This document shows, piece after piece, positions 1 through 9,313 of a stretch of DNA of 64,000 nucleotides. Source of the DNA: Providencia alcalifaciens (lineage in GTDB: Bacteria; Pseudomonadota; Gammaproteobacteria; Enterobacterales; Enterobacteriaceae); contig NZ_CP084296.1 in the NCBI RefSeq assembly GCF_020271745.1, forward strand, positions 62,001 to 126,000, in the 5' to 3' direction. The position numbers were made by a program, and so were the translations under genes. Numbering within the stretch: position 1 is the stretch's first letter; every line of letters begins with the position of its first letter. The notes below the pieces were generated by a model, which worked only from the letters and a program-made list of their open reading frames with translations, was not told the DNA's origin and made no database searches.

Positions 1-605
1 CCTGTGCCTGAAGCACCAATAATCCCGATGCTACCGCGGCGAACGTTGTTACCAAAACACAACGCTGTACCATTGATAATCGCCGTACCGCAATCTGGGC
101 CCATCATCAATAACCCTTTTTGACTCGCTAACTGTTTCAGCGCCAGCTCATCATCAATCGAGACGTTATCGGAGAACAGCATCACGTTGAGGTCATTTTC
201 TAGTGCAATACGCGCTTCACGAGCCGCAAATTGCCCATTGACCGAAATAACCGCTAAGTTGGCATCAGGAATGTGCGTTTTTGCAGAATTGATAGTGGCG
301 TATTTGGCTTCATGCTGCCCACCACCTTGGTTTTTCTTATTAAACAGCTCTTCGATTGCAATTAATGTCGCATCATTGGCATCATCACTAGGCCCTTTAA
401 TCACTATCATTAAATCGCCATTTTTTGCATCTTCTAATTCCGGCGTTAATAAACCTAAGTTTCTTAAAACGCCCTTATTCATTTCTGTTGCCATTGCCAC
501 AAAAGCTTGCTCAACATTATCGAGCTGGTTTGCTTTAGTGGAAATAGACATCAATGACACGGAATCAAAATAAGTATTCTTTTTTATGACAACTTTAGTC
601 GACAT
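1..605 (-). CDS. yahF: FdrA/YahF-family acyl-CoA synthetase-like protein, partial (C-terminus beyond window)
   Basis: The minus-strand frame is open from an ATG at 605 to the window edge, giving about 201 residues of the N-terminal part. The start has a GGAG box a few bases upstream. A Rossmann-type glycine-rich stretch (SIGIIGASGTG) lies at the cut end, as expected for the CoA/nucleotide-binding region of the FdrA family, which resembles succinyl-CoA synthetase. The start overlaps the end of the upstream DUF2877 gene by 11 bp, so the two are probably translationally coupled. In E. coli, FdrA-type, DUF1116, DUF2877 and carbamate-kinase genes travel together (yah and all/ylb clusters), and the all/ylb set has been linked to oxamate carbamoyltransferase activity. 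The substrate here is inference. Confidence 0.85.
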   Translation of the reverse strand, partial: MSTKVVIKKNTYFDSVSLMSISTKANQLDNVEQAFVAMATEMNKGVLRNLGLLTPELEDAKNGDLMIVIKGPSDDANDATLIAIEELFNKKNQGGGQHEAKYATINSAKTHIPDANLAVISVNGQFAAREARIALENDLNVMLFSDNVSIDDELALKQLASQKGLLMMGPDCGTAIINGTALCFGNNVRRGSIGIIGASGT

Positions 606-1518
606 GTGTTTCTCCGAAATAATGGGTTAGAAACAGTGCATCGCGAATACCAAATAGCATGTCGCAACCTGAACTAGACCCGATATTTAAAATCTCTAGA
701 ATATGTGGATAAATATTTGTTTTTCGCCCATCAACTAAACATTGGATCAGTTGATACATATTTTCGCGATACTCTTGGTTTAATGCTTTTTCTAATGTGA
801 TGGCACTAATGGGTGTTGTATTCGCCTTGCTCTGCATAATTCCTTGAACGAAATCAGCACGAAAAGAGTTCGCAGGGTGATGTTTCAACAGCAAAAAGGC
901 CATTAATCCCACTAAATAATCATCTCCCGAAGGTGTTAACCCAATCCCTAGCCCAACAAACTGGCTCACAATATTAGTCAATGCCTGGTGCCGTTTATTG
1001 ATAAATAAATTAATTAAACTAAAACGTAATTCATTTAATTTTTTGGATGATTCAAGATAAAAACAATTATCCCCTTGATAGTTAAAAAGAGAATCTGTTT
1101 GGTTATTTAAAATAGAATCAATTTCGTTAATTGTAGACTTAAGGAAATGACGATATTTTTCCTCGGTTAATTTTTCATTAATAAAATAAACTGTCGATGG
1201 AACCCATTTTTTACATAATAAAAATGAAACACTATATTTTTCACCAATATGTATTTCATTATTTAGAATACAAACACAATCCCCTGCCATGATACTTAAT
1301 GATGAAAAATTTTTATTAATTATTCGGCAGCTATTAGGTGCATTATCCGTTTGCGAGCCAAGCAAGGTATAAAGTTGGTTACCAATAGAAAAATTAATGG
1401 CTTTATTAAAAACTTGCTCTACATTCCCTGTTAGTAATGGCTGATGCAAAAGATGCAAGAAATGTGCATCAGCCGTTAACCCATAAATGCTTTGCCGCTG
1501 AGATTGGTGTCTGTTCAC
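595..1518 (-). CDS. yahE: DUF2877 protein, YahE/YlbF (AllH)-like
   Basis: A 307-residue protein starting at a GTG just after a strong AAGGGGG ribosome-binding sequence. The central stretch VGLGIGLTPSGDDYLVGLM (about residues 190-208) is the hallmark of DUF2877, which always accompanies FdrA and DUF1116 proteins. It lies 18 bp after the ankyrin gene and overlaps the FdrA-like gene, so the three form one operon. Its role is probably as a subunit or partner in carbamoyl-transfer chemistry, as proposed for AllH in the E. coli oxamate carbamoyltransferase set; that assignment rests on the family, not on a catalytic motif seen here. YahE rather than AllH is chosen because of the neighbouring yahD and yahB homologues. 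Confidence 0.8.
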   Translation of the reverse strand: MNRHQSQRQSIYGLTADAHFLHLLHQPLLTGNVEQVFNKAINFSIGNQLYTLLGSQTDNAPNSCRIINKNFSSLSIMAGDCVCILNNEIHIGEKYSVSFLLCKKWVPSTVYFINEKLTEEKYRHFLKSTINEIDSILNNQTDSLFNYQGDNCFYLESSKKLNELRFSLINLFINKRHQALTNIVSQFVGLGIGLTPSGDDYLVGLMAFLLLKHHPANSFRADFVQGIMQSKANTTPISAITLEKALNQEYRENMYQLIQCLVDGRKTNIYPHILEILNIGSSSGCDMLFGIRDALFLTHYFGETHVD

Positions 1519-1536
1519 AATCCCCCTTATGGGTGG

Positions 1537-2142
1537 TTACGCACCCGCTGCAATCAATAATTCAGCGATTTCGTGATAGCCTTTTTCCTGTGCTAGCTCT
1601 AACGGTTTTTTACCGTATTTGTCCGTCATATGTGGGTTAGCACCGTGCTCTAACAGCATTTTTACGATTTGCTGCTGTTTTATACCACCATCATTCAGCA
1701 CAATCGCTTCTAGCAATGGAGTCCAGCCGACAAAGTTGGTGTGGTTAACATTAATGTCCGTGTTTTCAAGTAATTCACGCACAATTTCCACATGCCCTTT
1801 TTCGCTAGCTGGCGTGATCCCAACACCACCAAAACGGGTTAATAAATCTAAATTAGGATTAGCAGGTAATATCAAACGTAATAATGTTAAATCATTATTT
1901 AAGCAACTTAATAAAAATGGATTAAAACAGGTTTGGTCTTGTTTATTAATATCAGCGCCAGCATGAATAAGAAAATCAACGCATTCATAGTGCTGATTTA
2001 AACTAGCATTCACAATAGCAGTACGACCTTGGCGATTGGTACTATTAATATCAACACCTTTTTCAAGGCAACTTTTTAAAATAGCTAATTGGCCTTGTTC
2101 TGCTGCTTTAAGAAAATCTTGAACGAGTGTGTTTTCTGTCAT
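1537..2142 (-). CDS. yahD: Ankyrin-repeat protein, YahD-like
   Basis: A 201-residue cytoplasmic protein built of about five to six ankyrin repeats; phrases such as NRQGRTAIVNASLNQHYE, GADINKQDQ and HGANPHMTDKYGKKPLELA are typical helix-turn-helix ankyrin units. I start it at the ATG at 2142 because GGAG lies six bases upstream and the resulting length equals that recalled for E. coli YahD. An in-frame GTG at 2154 would add four residues but would sit upstream of that ribosome-binding site. It is the first gene of the yahDEF-like operon and is divergent from the LysR gene. The function is unknown; ankyrin repeats suggest protein binding. Confidence 0.85.
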   Translation of the reverse strand: MTENTLVQDFLKAAEQGQLAILKSCLEKGVDINSTNRQGRTAIVNASLNQHYECVDFLIHAGADINKQDQTCFNPFLLSCLNNDLTLLRLILPANPNLDLLTRFGGVGITPASEKGHVEIVRELLENTDINVNHTNFVGWTPLLEAIVLNDGGIKQQQIVKMLLEHGANPHMTDKYGKKPLELAQEKGYHEIAELLIAAGA

Positions 2143-2742
2143 AACGCTCTCCACATTTAGCTATTTAAATTTCCTAATAGCTAAATTAAATATGAATTAA
2201 AGATTATTTAGCATGGCTAGAGCATAGCAACTGCCATTAATAAATAGAATCCATTTAAATTTAATTCATCAATCTGCTACCTTATTATTGATTTAAATTC
2301 AACAATCTGGCATTTTTGTGCGTGAAAGCATCCTTCACTGACCTTTATTGATGTTTTTTTGTCTATTTTTCACTCAATTTAACCAAATTATTTTGTTAAT
2401 CTTTTTGCCAATTTATTCTTTCTTCAATTTTGTGACAGCCATCAAGCCAAAGGTTTTTAAATTGTTAAAATTGTGATTTTTTTGTTTATTAACTCAATGT
2501 TTCCCAATGGCTAATTTTTCATTTAACTCAATAATATTAATTAGTTTGAATGTAAACATGCGTTTCATTAGTTGCTTTTTGGGGTGACATAAATTAAATA
2601 CTATTTATTGAACAGAATAGATAAATATCCCCGCAGAGGGCTAGCAAAAACAATCAATAAAAAACCTATTTTTTAAGCTATTGAATTGTATTCACAGAAA
2701 ACGTTATTTAGGCTAATTTTCACGCACTTTGGGATACGACAC
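2143..2742. promoter_or_regulatory. AT-rich divergent intergenic region between yahD and yahB homologues
   Basis: About 600 bp without a convincing gene. It separates two divergent genes and must carry both promoters and, by analogy with other LysR loci, the regulator's binding site. The stretch is rich in A/T runs, typical of H-NS-bound DNA. No single operator stood out. An in-frame extension of the LysR gene to 2686 exists but has poor translation signals. Confidence 0.5.
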
Positions 2743-3678
2743 ATGAACTCTATTTTTACCGAAGAGAATTTATTGACCTACACCACCGCCGCTAAATTTG
2801 CCAGTTTCAGCAAAGCGGCTGAAGAACTTGGGATTACCACCTCAGCGGTGAGCTACACCATAAAACGTATCGAAACCTATTTAGATGTCGCACTGTTTAT
2901 CCGCGATACACGTAATATTGAACTGACCGAAGCGGGATACTATTTTTATCGCAAAGCCACCGACCTTCTGAATAATTTTCATCTCATCAAAAAAAGTATC
3001 GATTCCATTGAACAAGGTATTGAAGCTCGTGTTCGTATCTGTATCAATCAGTTAATTTACACCCCTTACCATACAGCGAAATTGCTGCAAATCTTGAAAA
3101 AGCAATTTGGTTCCTGTCAGATAACCGTTACCACGGAAGTGTATAACGGTGTTTGGGATGCCATTATCAATAACCATGCGGATATTGCGATTGGGGCGCC
3201 GGGTACACTCATGGATGGCGGCGGGATTGATTACACAGAAATTGGTGCCATACACTGGCAGTTTGCCATCGCCTCTAGCCACCCTTTGGCCTTAATGCCT
3301 GAGCCAATTGCCGAAAGCCAGCTGCGACTCTACCCAAATATTATGGTGGAAGATACCGCCCATACCATCAATAAACGTGTTGGGTGGCTACTGCACGGGC
3401 AAGAGGCGATTCAAGTGCCCGATTTCAACACCAAATGCCAGTGCCAAATCTTAGGCGAAGGGATCGGATTCCTACCCGACTATATGGTCAAAGAACATGT
3501 AAAAAACGGTGTGTTAGTCACTAAGCAAATACAAAATCCAAGACAGGATTCTCACATGCTATTAGCCACCCAACACTCTGCTACAGGGCTAGTTACTCAA
3601 TGGATCAGAAAAGAGTTTATGGCAAACGGGGTATTAACAGAGCTTTACAGTGACTTGCTCAAACCCATCGCCAATTAA
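2743..3678 (+). CDS. yahB: LysR-family transcriptional regulator, YahB-like
   Basis: A 311-residue LysR regulator. The N-terminal winged helix-turn-helix covers about residues 5-63 (FASFSKAAEELGITTSAVSYTIKRIE) and the rest is a periplasmic-binding-protein-like effector domain. The start at 2743 gives the MNSIFTEENLL opening recalled for E. coli YahB; the upstream in-frame start at 2686 would add 19 residues of unlikely sequence. It is divergent from the yahDEF-like operon and probably controls it, with an unknown small-molecule inducer. The closeness to YahB along the whole length (for example the NHADIAIGAPGTL and TKCQCQILGEGIGF regions) is from memory. Confidence 0.88.
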   Translation: MNSIFTEENLLTYTTAAKFASFSKAAEELGITTSAVSYTIKRIETYLDVALFIRDTRNIELTEAGYYFYRKATDLLNNFHLIKKSIDSIEQGIEARVRICINQLIYTPYHTAKLLQILKKQFGSCQITVTTEVYNGVWDAIINNHADIAIGAPGTLMDGGGIDYTEIGAIHWQFAIASSHPLALMPEPIAESQLRLYPNIMVEDTAHTINKRVGWLLHGQEAIQVPDFNTKCQCQILGEGIGFLPDYMVKEHVKNGVLVTKQIQNPRQDSHMLLATQHSATGLVTQWIRKEFMANGVLTELYSDLLKPIAN

Positions 3679-3823
3679 CGTTGTGCTAGTTTCATTAGTA
3701 TAAATAAAATCGTACCGAGCCAACTCATCAATGGCCTTATTCAACTACTTGATAAATCTGGAGTACAAGTGAAGCACCGCCCATGCTGTATCAAGCTCAG
3801 TGGCAACCGCATCACGCATAAAC

Positions 3824-5008
3824 ATGAAAAAACCACTTTCTGCCTCTTTCGGCTTGATTCTGACGATTGCCCTTGTCGGTATCAATTTACGCCCCTTTAT
3901 GACAGGGCCTGGGCCAGTCATCGATAATATCATTCACACCACGGGAATGAGCTACCAGAGCGTTTCACTGTTAACGCTGATCCCCATGTTACTCATGGGT
4001 TTTGGGGCTTTAGTCGTCCCTGCATTAAATCAAAAATTAGGCGACAAACTGGGTATTAGCCTTGCCATGTTATTGCTGCTAATCGGTTCATTTTGCCGAT
4101 TATTTGTTTCTGATGCGACCGCACTCTTAATGACCGCATTTTTGTGTGGAATCGGAGCGGCTTATATTCAAGCGGTTTTTCCCGGTTTGATAAAATTTTC
4201 GTTTCCACACAAAATGGCCGCCATGACGGGGTTATATTCAGCCACATTAATGGTCGGTGGCGCGCTGGGAGCGCAATTAACACCACTGATAACCCACCTT
4301 TCAGGAAATTGGCAGAGTGGGCTCGCATGGCTTGCATTTCCAGCACTGATCGCGCTAATTGCCGTCATCATGAATATTCGCTCTTCAGATACGAAAAATA
4401 CACCAGCTCAGCTCAGTGTATTGACTTATCTTAAGCAGCCCAGAGCCTGGCTATTAATGGCGGGGTTTGGCTTAGTGAATGCAGGTTACGCAACTGCCGT
4501 GACATGGCTGGCGCCTTTCTTTCAACAACAAGGATTCAGTGCCACAGAAAGCGGTTCTCTGGTGGCGATTTTAACCATTTTCCAAGCTGCTGCGGCATTG
4601 ATGATCCCGATATTAGCGTCCCATAATATTGACCGCCGTTTTTGGCTCACTGTCACGCTGGCAAGCCAAGCATTCGGATTTGCGGGGTTAATCCTGTTTC
4701 CTAGCACTCTACCATTGCTGTGGGTGGGTCTGCTGGGCTGTGGTTTGGGTGGTTGCTTCGCCTTAACCATTATTACCTCTTTAGATCATATCCCTCATCC
4801 TGCCAGCGCAGGGATCCTGACGGCCTTAATGCAAGCAGGCGGTTTTATCATCGCGGCTTTTGGACCTTTGCTTGCGGCAGCATTACAACAATTTAGCCAC
4901 AGTTTTACCCCTGTTTGGCTGCTGCATTGTGTCCTGGTTATTATCACATTACTGCTATTTTTGCGTTTAAATCCTAAAGGATATCATCAGATTTTTAGTG
5001 TCAAATAA
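3824..5008 (+). CDS. CynX/NimT-family MFS transporter
   Basis: A hydrophobic protein of about 394 residues with roughly twelve membrane segments. The opening LTIALVGINLRPFMTGPGPV and the IGAAYIQAVFPGLIK stretch match the CynX (cyanate) branch of the major facilitator superfamily. No cynT or cynS accompanies it, so the substrate is open. The start is uncertain: the ATG at 3824 and an in-frame GTG at 3800 both lack a clear ribosome-binding site; I chose the ATG because it begins just before the first membrane segment (MKKPLSASFGL). It stands alone between the yahB homologue and the PACE gene, which converges on it. Confidence 0.82.
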   Translation: MKKPLSASFGLILTIALVGINLRPFMTGPGPVIDNIIHTTGMSYQSVSLLTLIPMLLMGFGALVVPALNQKLGDKLGISLAMLLLLIGSFCRLFVSDATALLMTAFLCGIGAAYIQAVFPGLIKFSFPHKMAAMTGLYSATLMVGGALGAQLTPLITHLSGNWQSGLAWLAFPALIALIAVIMNIRSSDTKNTPAQLSVLTYLKQPRAWLLMAGFGLVNAGYATAVTWLAPFFQQQGFSATESGSLVAILTIFQAAAALMIPILASHNIDRRFWLTVTLASQAFGFAGLILFPSTLPLLWVGLLGCGLGGCFALTIITSLDHIPHPASAGILTALMQAGGFIIAAFGPLLAAALQQFSHSFTPVWLLHCVLVIITLLLFLRLNPKGYHQIFSVK

Positions 5009-5049
5009 GCTTATAACCAAAGAGATGGCTCATTGCCATCTCCTTCACA

Positions 5050-5493
5050 TTACGCCGCGGTTTCTTCTTGTTGCACCAAGGCAGATTTTGGTAACCCAAA
5101 AATTTTGTCAAATGCCCAGTTAAAGAAAAAGGTATAAATCGGGATAAAGATAATCAGGGCAAAATCTAAAATAAGTGCCTGCCAGAGTGATATTGATAGC
5201 CACCATGCAATCAGTGGGATTAAAAATACCACCAGCGTTAGCTGGAATAACACCGCATGGGCGAAACGACGCCTAAACGTTCTAATTCTTGATTTCTGCT
5301 TTGATTCCCAATATTCAAATGCCACATTGAAAATAAAATTCCATGTCACCGCAATCGTGGTGATCACCAGTGCCAAGGGTCCTGTGGTTCCCGTGGAATT
5401 CCCCGAAAGAAAAGCCAACGCCAACGATGAAATCATCCAACCAATGACTTCGTAGCTCGTAATAAAAACCACTTTACGTTTAATACCTTGCAT
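5050..5493 (-). CDS. PACE-family efflux transporter
   Basis: A 147-residue inner-membrane protein with four predicted membrane segments arranged as two tandem bacterial transmembrane pair domains. The first contains the acidic residue Glu15 (TSYEVIGW) that is essential in AceI of Acinetobacter; WNFIFNVAFEYWE closes the first half as in that family. In the second half the equivalent position is Gln (HAVLFQ). PACE proteins export biocides such as chlorhexidine and, physiologically, short diamines. The gene is divergent from a LysR gene 96 bp away, a common arrangement in which that regulator controls the pump. The link to a particular substrate is inference. Confidence 0.85.
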   Translation of the reverse strand: MQGIKRKVVFITSYEVIGWMISSLALAFLSGNSTGTTGPLALVITTIAVTWNFIFNVAFEYWESKQKSRIRTFRRRFAHAVLFQLTLVVFLIPLIAWWLSISLWQALILDFALIIFIPIYTFFFNWAFDKIFGLPKSALVQQEETAA

Positions 5494-5589
5494 TTTTATC
5501 TCACCTTCTATTTGCCGAAGACTGGTAAATTAAATCAACATTAATGATAATAAAAGTCAGCTACTATCAACAAAACTGAAAGGTCTAAG

Positions 5590-6474
5590 ATGCCATTTAA
5601 CAGCGAAAACCTAATGATTTTTTTAACCGTACTCGATAAAGGTTCCTTTTCCGCAGCGGCTAGAGCACTGCATAAAGTGCCTTCCGCGGTTAGTATGGCG
5701 ATTGCCAACCTTGAAGCAGAGCTTGGTTTTTCGCTGTTTGAACGCCATACGCGAGAACCCAAACCCACAGAACAAGCGCTTTCCCTTGCCCCTTATGCTC
5801 GAAATATTGTGGATAACTTGCGTCAGTTGAATGTTTTCTCACGAGAACTTACCCAAGGCGTGGAAAGCACACTCACGATCGGAGTGGCAGAGGGGGTTAA
5901 TCCCAATGTGTTAGTTGATGCATTGCATACGTTAAGCCAGCGTTACCCTTTAATGCATGTGGAGCTGATCACTGCGCCTCAAGACGATATTTTGCCACTA
6001 CTGCACAGTGAGCGCGTTCAGTTAGCCATCGCCTTTGGTGGGTTATATGTCAATGCTCAGGAACAATTCGAATGTATTGGCTATGAATCATTAACAGCGA
6101 CTATCAGCGCCGATTATCCCTCTAATAAACCGAATAATGCACTGTATATCGAAGATCTCGTTCAGACACGCCAAATTATTGTCGCGAGCCCTCACCACCC
6201 AATCAGTGATTTTCGCTCTATCGTTTCTAGCCATTATTGGCGCACGGATAGTTTTACCATGGCGTTAGAATTAGTTAAAAAAGGGATGGGTTGGGGAAAT
6301 TTACCGGCTTCATTAATCAAAGCTGATTTAGAGGTAGGATTACTCAAGCGTTTAGAATTTAAAAACACCCCAAATGGTTTAGTGCTTCCTATCCATGTTG
6401 TCTGCTTAAAAGGTCAAGTGCTCAAGCGTGGCGCCCAAGAGTGTATAGAGCTTTTAAAAACAAATATGCTTTAA
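5590..6474 (+). CDS. LysR-family regulator, probable regulator of the adjacent PACE pump
   Basis: A 294-residue LysR protein. The helix-turn-helix is at about residues 1-60 (FSAAARALHKVPSAVSMAIANLEAELGF, split by the usual turn), followed by the effector-binding domain. AAAGG upstream supports the ATG start. It is transcribed divergently from the PACE transporter gene. Many PACE genes sit opposite such a regulator, so control of the pump and autoregulation are likely. I cannot name a characterised orthologue. Confidence 0.85.
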   Translation: MPFNSENLMIFLTVLDKGSFSAAARALHKVPSAVSMAIANLEAELGFSLFERHTREPKPTEQALSLAPYARNIVDNLRQLNVFSRELTQGVESTLTIGVAEGVNPNVLVDALHTLSQRYPLMHVELITAPQDDILPLLHSERVQLAIAFGGLYVNAQEQFECIGYESLTATISADYPSNKPNNALYIEDLVQTRQIIVASPHHPISDFRSIVSSHYWRTDSFTMALELVKKGMGWGNLPASLIKADLEVGLLKRLEFKNTPNGLVLPIHVVCLKGQVLKRGAQECIELLKTNML

Positions 6475-6639
6475 CAATTTTGAACAATTTCAACATCGGC
6501 TCAATCCACTATCCCCAAGTCAGGCAAACCTCCATTTACATCATAACGGTAGCCCTCATTCGCGATGCGCCCCTTTTGTTGGTGAGCTGTATTTGTTGAT
6601 CAATTGTGAAAATCGCTTGATATTGCCAATGGTTTTAAA

Positions 6640-6658
6640 GATAATAATTATCAATATC
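6640..6658 (+). promoter_or_regulatory. Fur box upstream of hemP
   Basis: The 19 bases GATAATAATTATCAATATC match the classical Fur consensus GATAATGATAATCATTATC at 16 of 19 positions by direct comparison. The site lies 37 bp before the hemP start, where it would cover a promoter. Iron-replete Fur would therefore repress the whole haem uptake locus. Confidence 0.85.
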
Positions 6659-6694
6659 ATTCTTATTAACAACAAAATCTATGTGGTGAATAAC

Positions 6695-6886
6695 ATGACC
6701 AAGCCACTTTCTTCCATTATTGAAGAAACCACAAAATCAACATTATTGACTGATTTTGCTGCTAAAGATGGGCTTATTGAAAGCCAAAAGTTATTAGGTG
6801 CCTCAGGCAAAATTGCTATTGAGCACCGCGGTGAAATTTATCAATTACGCCAAACTCGAACGGGTAAATTAATTCTGACCAAATAG
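6695..6886 (+). CDS. hemP: Hemin uptake protein HemP
   Basis: A 63-residue basic protein with the HemP domain at its C-terminus (SGKIAIEHRGEIYQLRQTRTGKLILTK region). The frame stays open upstream to 6593, but that extension runs through the Fur box; the ATG at 6695 gives the usual HemP length. HemP is a small conserved member of haem loci such as Yersinia hemPRSTUV, and in other bacteria is implicated in activating expression of the haem receptor. It is the first gene after the Fur box and is followed, after 377 bp, by the receptor. Confidence 0.9.
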   Translation: MTKPLSSIIEETTKSTLLTDFAAKDGLIESQKLLGASGKIAIEHRGEIYQLRQTRTGKLILTK

Positions 6887-7263
6887 TATTTTAGTCTTCA
6901 CAACGCAGTTTGTTTTAAAAATACAGTTTGTTTTAAAAATACAATTAGCTTTAAAAACACATTATATCTCGCAAGCCACCTAAGTCGTCATGCTAGGCAG
7001 CCAGCTTAACTCTATACATCAGGACACAGTTTTTATGGTGTTTATTACGGGCTTTGCTGCTGTACATCTGGATAACCTCAAGGCGAACTTTCGAACCCTA
7101 TCATCACTTGTTGGGTTCAAATACCCCTTTTCCCCCTATTCCATTGCAAGCGTCTTTGTCTCAATACCCTATAAACACACCATAACGCTCTGATGATAAG
7201 TCTGTTTTTAACGGTGCATCGCACTCATCAAAGAGTTAACAATTTTTAGGGAGTATCACCTGT
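6887..7263 (+). other. hemP-hemR intergenic region
   Basis: A 377-bp spacer. Its left part holds three 18-bp tandem repeats at 6906-6959. The rest shows no strong Fur box or clear gene; an open frame of 67 codons at 6990-7193 has no family resemblance and no ribosome-binding site. AGGGAG precedes the hemR start. Whether hemR is transcribed from the hemP promoter or its own promoter here cannot be decided from the sequence. Confidence 0.45.
6906..6959. repeat. 18-bp tandem repeat, three copies (third degenerate)
   Basis: CAGTTTGTTTTAAAAATA occurs at 6906-6923 and again, identical, at 6924-6941; a degenerate third copy (CAATTAGCTTTAAAAACA) follows at 6942-6959. It lies just after the hemP stop. 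The copy number may vary between strains. It could affect transcript stability between hemP and hemR, but that is speculation. Confidence 0.8.
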
Positions 7264-9288
7264 ATGTCTCAAGTATTACGCTTATCTGTGCTGGCGAGTG
7301 CCTTGCTGCCGCTAATGGCGACCGCACAGACTGAAAAATCACCAACTAACAATAACCATTCTCTAACTAACAGTCACCACAATGTGATGACGGTGTATGC
7401 CACGGGTAATGAGCGAGATAGCTTTAATACGCCAATGATGGTTACCGTCATTAAAAATGATTCACCAGAAACCAAAACAGCCAACAATGCGAACGATATT
7501 TTGCGGAAAGTGCCGGGTATTGCACTGACGGGAACTAGCCGTACTAACGGTCAGGATATCAGTATGCGCGGGTTTGACCGTCGTGGAATATTGACGCTAG
7601 TCGATGGCATTCGCCAAGGTACAGATACCGGACACATTAACGGAACATTTCTTGACCCTGCGCTTATCAAACAAGTGGAAATTATTCGCGGCCCGTCAGC
7701 GCTGTTATACGGCAGCGGCGCTATGGGTGGCGTGATTGCTTGGGAAACCGTGAATGCAAAAGATTTACTGCGTGAAGGTCAAAACCAAGGTTTCCGCGTC
7801 TTCACTCAAGGCGCTACTGGGGATCACAGTTTTGGCTTTGGCGGCTCCGCTTTTGGTAAAACCGATGATTTTGACGGTCTATTCAGCTTTGTGACGAAAG
7901 AAAGCGGTGATGTTCGTCTTGGCGGCGGCGAGAAAATGGATAATAAAGAAACCATTGCCAATATGCTGGGTAAAGGAACATGGCAGCTGGATGATGCGCA
8001 AACTCTGTCTGGGCAAATTCGTTATTACAATAATGATGCTTATGAGCCAAAAGACCCGCAACAGCTCGCCACCAGCAATGATAATAAACAGGTTAACCGC
8101 ACGACGCGTCAGCGTGATTTGCAAGCGACCTATCAGTTAAACCCAGATGATAATTCATGGCTTAATTTAAAAGCGACTCCGTATTACTCTGATGTAAATA
8201 TTACCTCGAAAGGTAAAGAGTCTAACTACGAAGGCCGTAGCCAAAAAACGTATGGTATCAAGTTAGATAACCGCTCCGATATCTATGAGTTACCACTCGC
8301 TGCGCATAACTTTACCTACGGCACTGAAGCGTATCGTCAAAAACAGACCCCTTACGCTGGAACCACTCAGTTCCCTGATGCAGAGATAACCTTTGCGGCT
8401 GGCTTTATTCAGGATGAGATTACCTTAAAAGATTTGCCTGTTTCCTTCATTTTGGGAACTCGCTATGACAACTACAAGTCCAGCGCCAAGGGCAATAAAG
8501 ATGTCAAAGAAGATCAATGGTCATCAAAAGCGGCAGTGAGCATCACGCCAACCGAGTGGTCAATGCTGTTTGCGTCCTACTCTGAAGCCTTCCGTGCACC
8601 AACGATGATGGAGATGTACAACGATTCTCTTCACTTTAAAGGCGGTCCTATTTCTAACTATTGGCGCCCTAACCCAGACTTAAAACCTGAATCCACACGT
8701 ACTGCGGAATATGGTTTTGGTCTACGTTTTGACGACTTACTCATGGCTCGCGATAACCTGCGCTTTAAAGCCAGCTATTTCGATACTAAAGCCAAAGATT
8801 ACATTAACACCTACGTCAATACAGACCGTGTTAACTGGAATAATAACTACACCACATCCATCAATACCAAACGCGCCAAAATTTGGGGAACGGATGTGTC
8901 ATTGGATTACACCACTGACTACTTTGCGTGGGGGCTCGCCTATAACCACACCGTCGGCGTCAATGAATATACGGGCAAATCCATTGAATCCATTAAACCG
9001 GATTCACTCACCAGTAACCTCTCCATTCCAGTTGCAGACAGCGGTTTCTCTGTGGGTTGGTTAGGTGAGTTCACTACTCATACCGATTTCGATAAAACAT
9101 CCAAATTAAAACAACAACCGGGTTATGCCGTTCATGATTTCTATCTAAATTATCAAGGTGATGGAAGTCTTAAAGGGTTAGATACCAGTGTTGTTTTAGG
9201 AAATGCTTTTGACAAAGAGTATTACTCCTCTCAGGGGATTCCCCAAGATGGTCGTAATGCTAAGCTGCTCGTCAGCTTCCAATGGTAA
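7264..9288 (+). CDS. hemR: TonB-dependent haem/haemoglobin receptor HemR
   Basis: A 674-residue outer-membrane receptor. A signal peptide ends near residue 21 (LLPLMATAQT), a TonB-box-like VMTVYATG follows at 41-48, then the plug (about 55-165, with VEIIRGPSALLYGSGAMGG) and a 22-strand barrel ending in an aromatic residue (FQW). The family signature is clear: plug His124 (TDTGHING), FRAP at 443-446, His457 between the motifs, and NPDL at 470-473 in place of the usual NPNL. The two histidines correspond to those needed for haem passage in Yersinia HemR. It opens the haem-import set that continues with hemS, 25 bp downstream. Confidence 0.93.
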   Translation: MSQVLRLSVLASALLPLMATAQTEKSPTNNNHSLTNSHHNVMTVYATGNERDSFNTPMMVTVIKNDSPETKTANNANDILRKVPGIALTGTSRTNGQDISMRGFDRRGILTLVDGIRQGTDTGHINGTFLDPALIKQVEIIRGPSALLYGSGAMGGVIAWETVNAKDLLREGQNQGFRVFTQGATGDHSFGFGGSAFGKTDDFDGLFSFVTKESGDVRLGGGEKMDNKETIANMLGKGTWQLDDAQTLSGQIRYYNNDAYEPKDPQQLATSNDNKQVNRTTRQRDLQATYQLNPDDNSWLNLKATPYYSDVNITSKGKESNYEGRSQKTYGIKLDNRSDIYELPLAAHNFTYGTEAYRQKQTPYAGTTQFPDAEITFAAGFIQDEITLKDLPVSFILGTRYDNYKSSAKGNKDVKEDQWSSKAAVSITPTEWSMLFASYSEAFRAPTMMEMYNDSLHFKGGPISNYWRPNPDLKPESTRTAEYGFGLRFDDLLMARDNLRFKASYFDTKAKDYINTYVNTDRVNWNNNYTTSINTKRAKIWGTDVSLDYTTDYFAWGLAYNHTVGVNEYTGKSIESIKPDSLTSNLSIPVADSGFSVGWLGEFTTHTDFDKTSKLKQQPGYAVHDFYLNYQGDGSLKGLDTSVVLGNAFDKEYYSSQGIPQDGRNAKLLVSFQW

Positions 9289-9313
9289 TTCACACTACAT
9301 AAAGGAGAAACCT

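Noticed and set aside
187-573. 128-codon open frame on the plus strand
   Set aside because: It is antisense to the FdrA/YahF-like gene, whose minus-strand product has clear family features and a ribosome-binding site.
6990-7193. 67-codon open frame between hemP and hemR
   Set aside because: No ribosome-binding site, no recognisable family and low-complexity hydrophobic content; likely chance.
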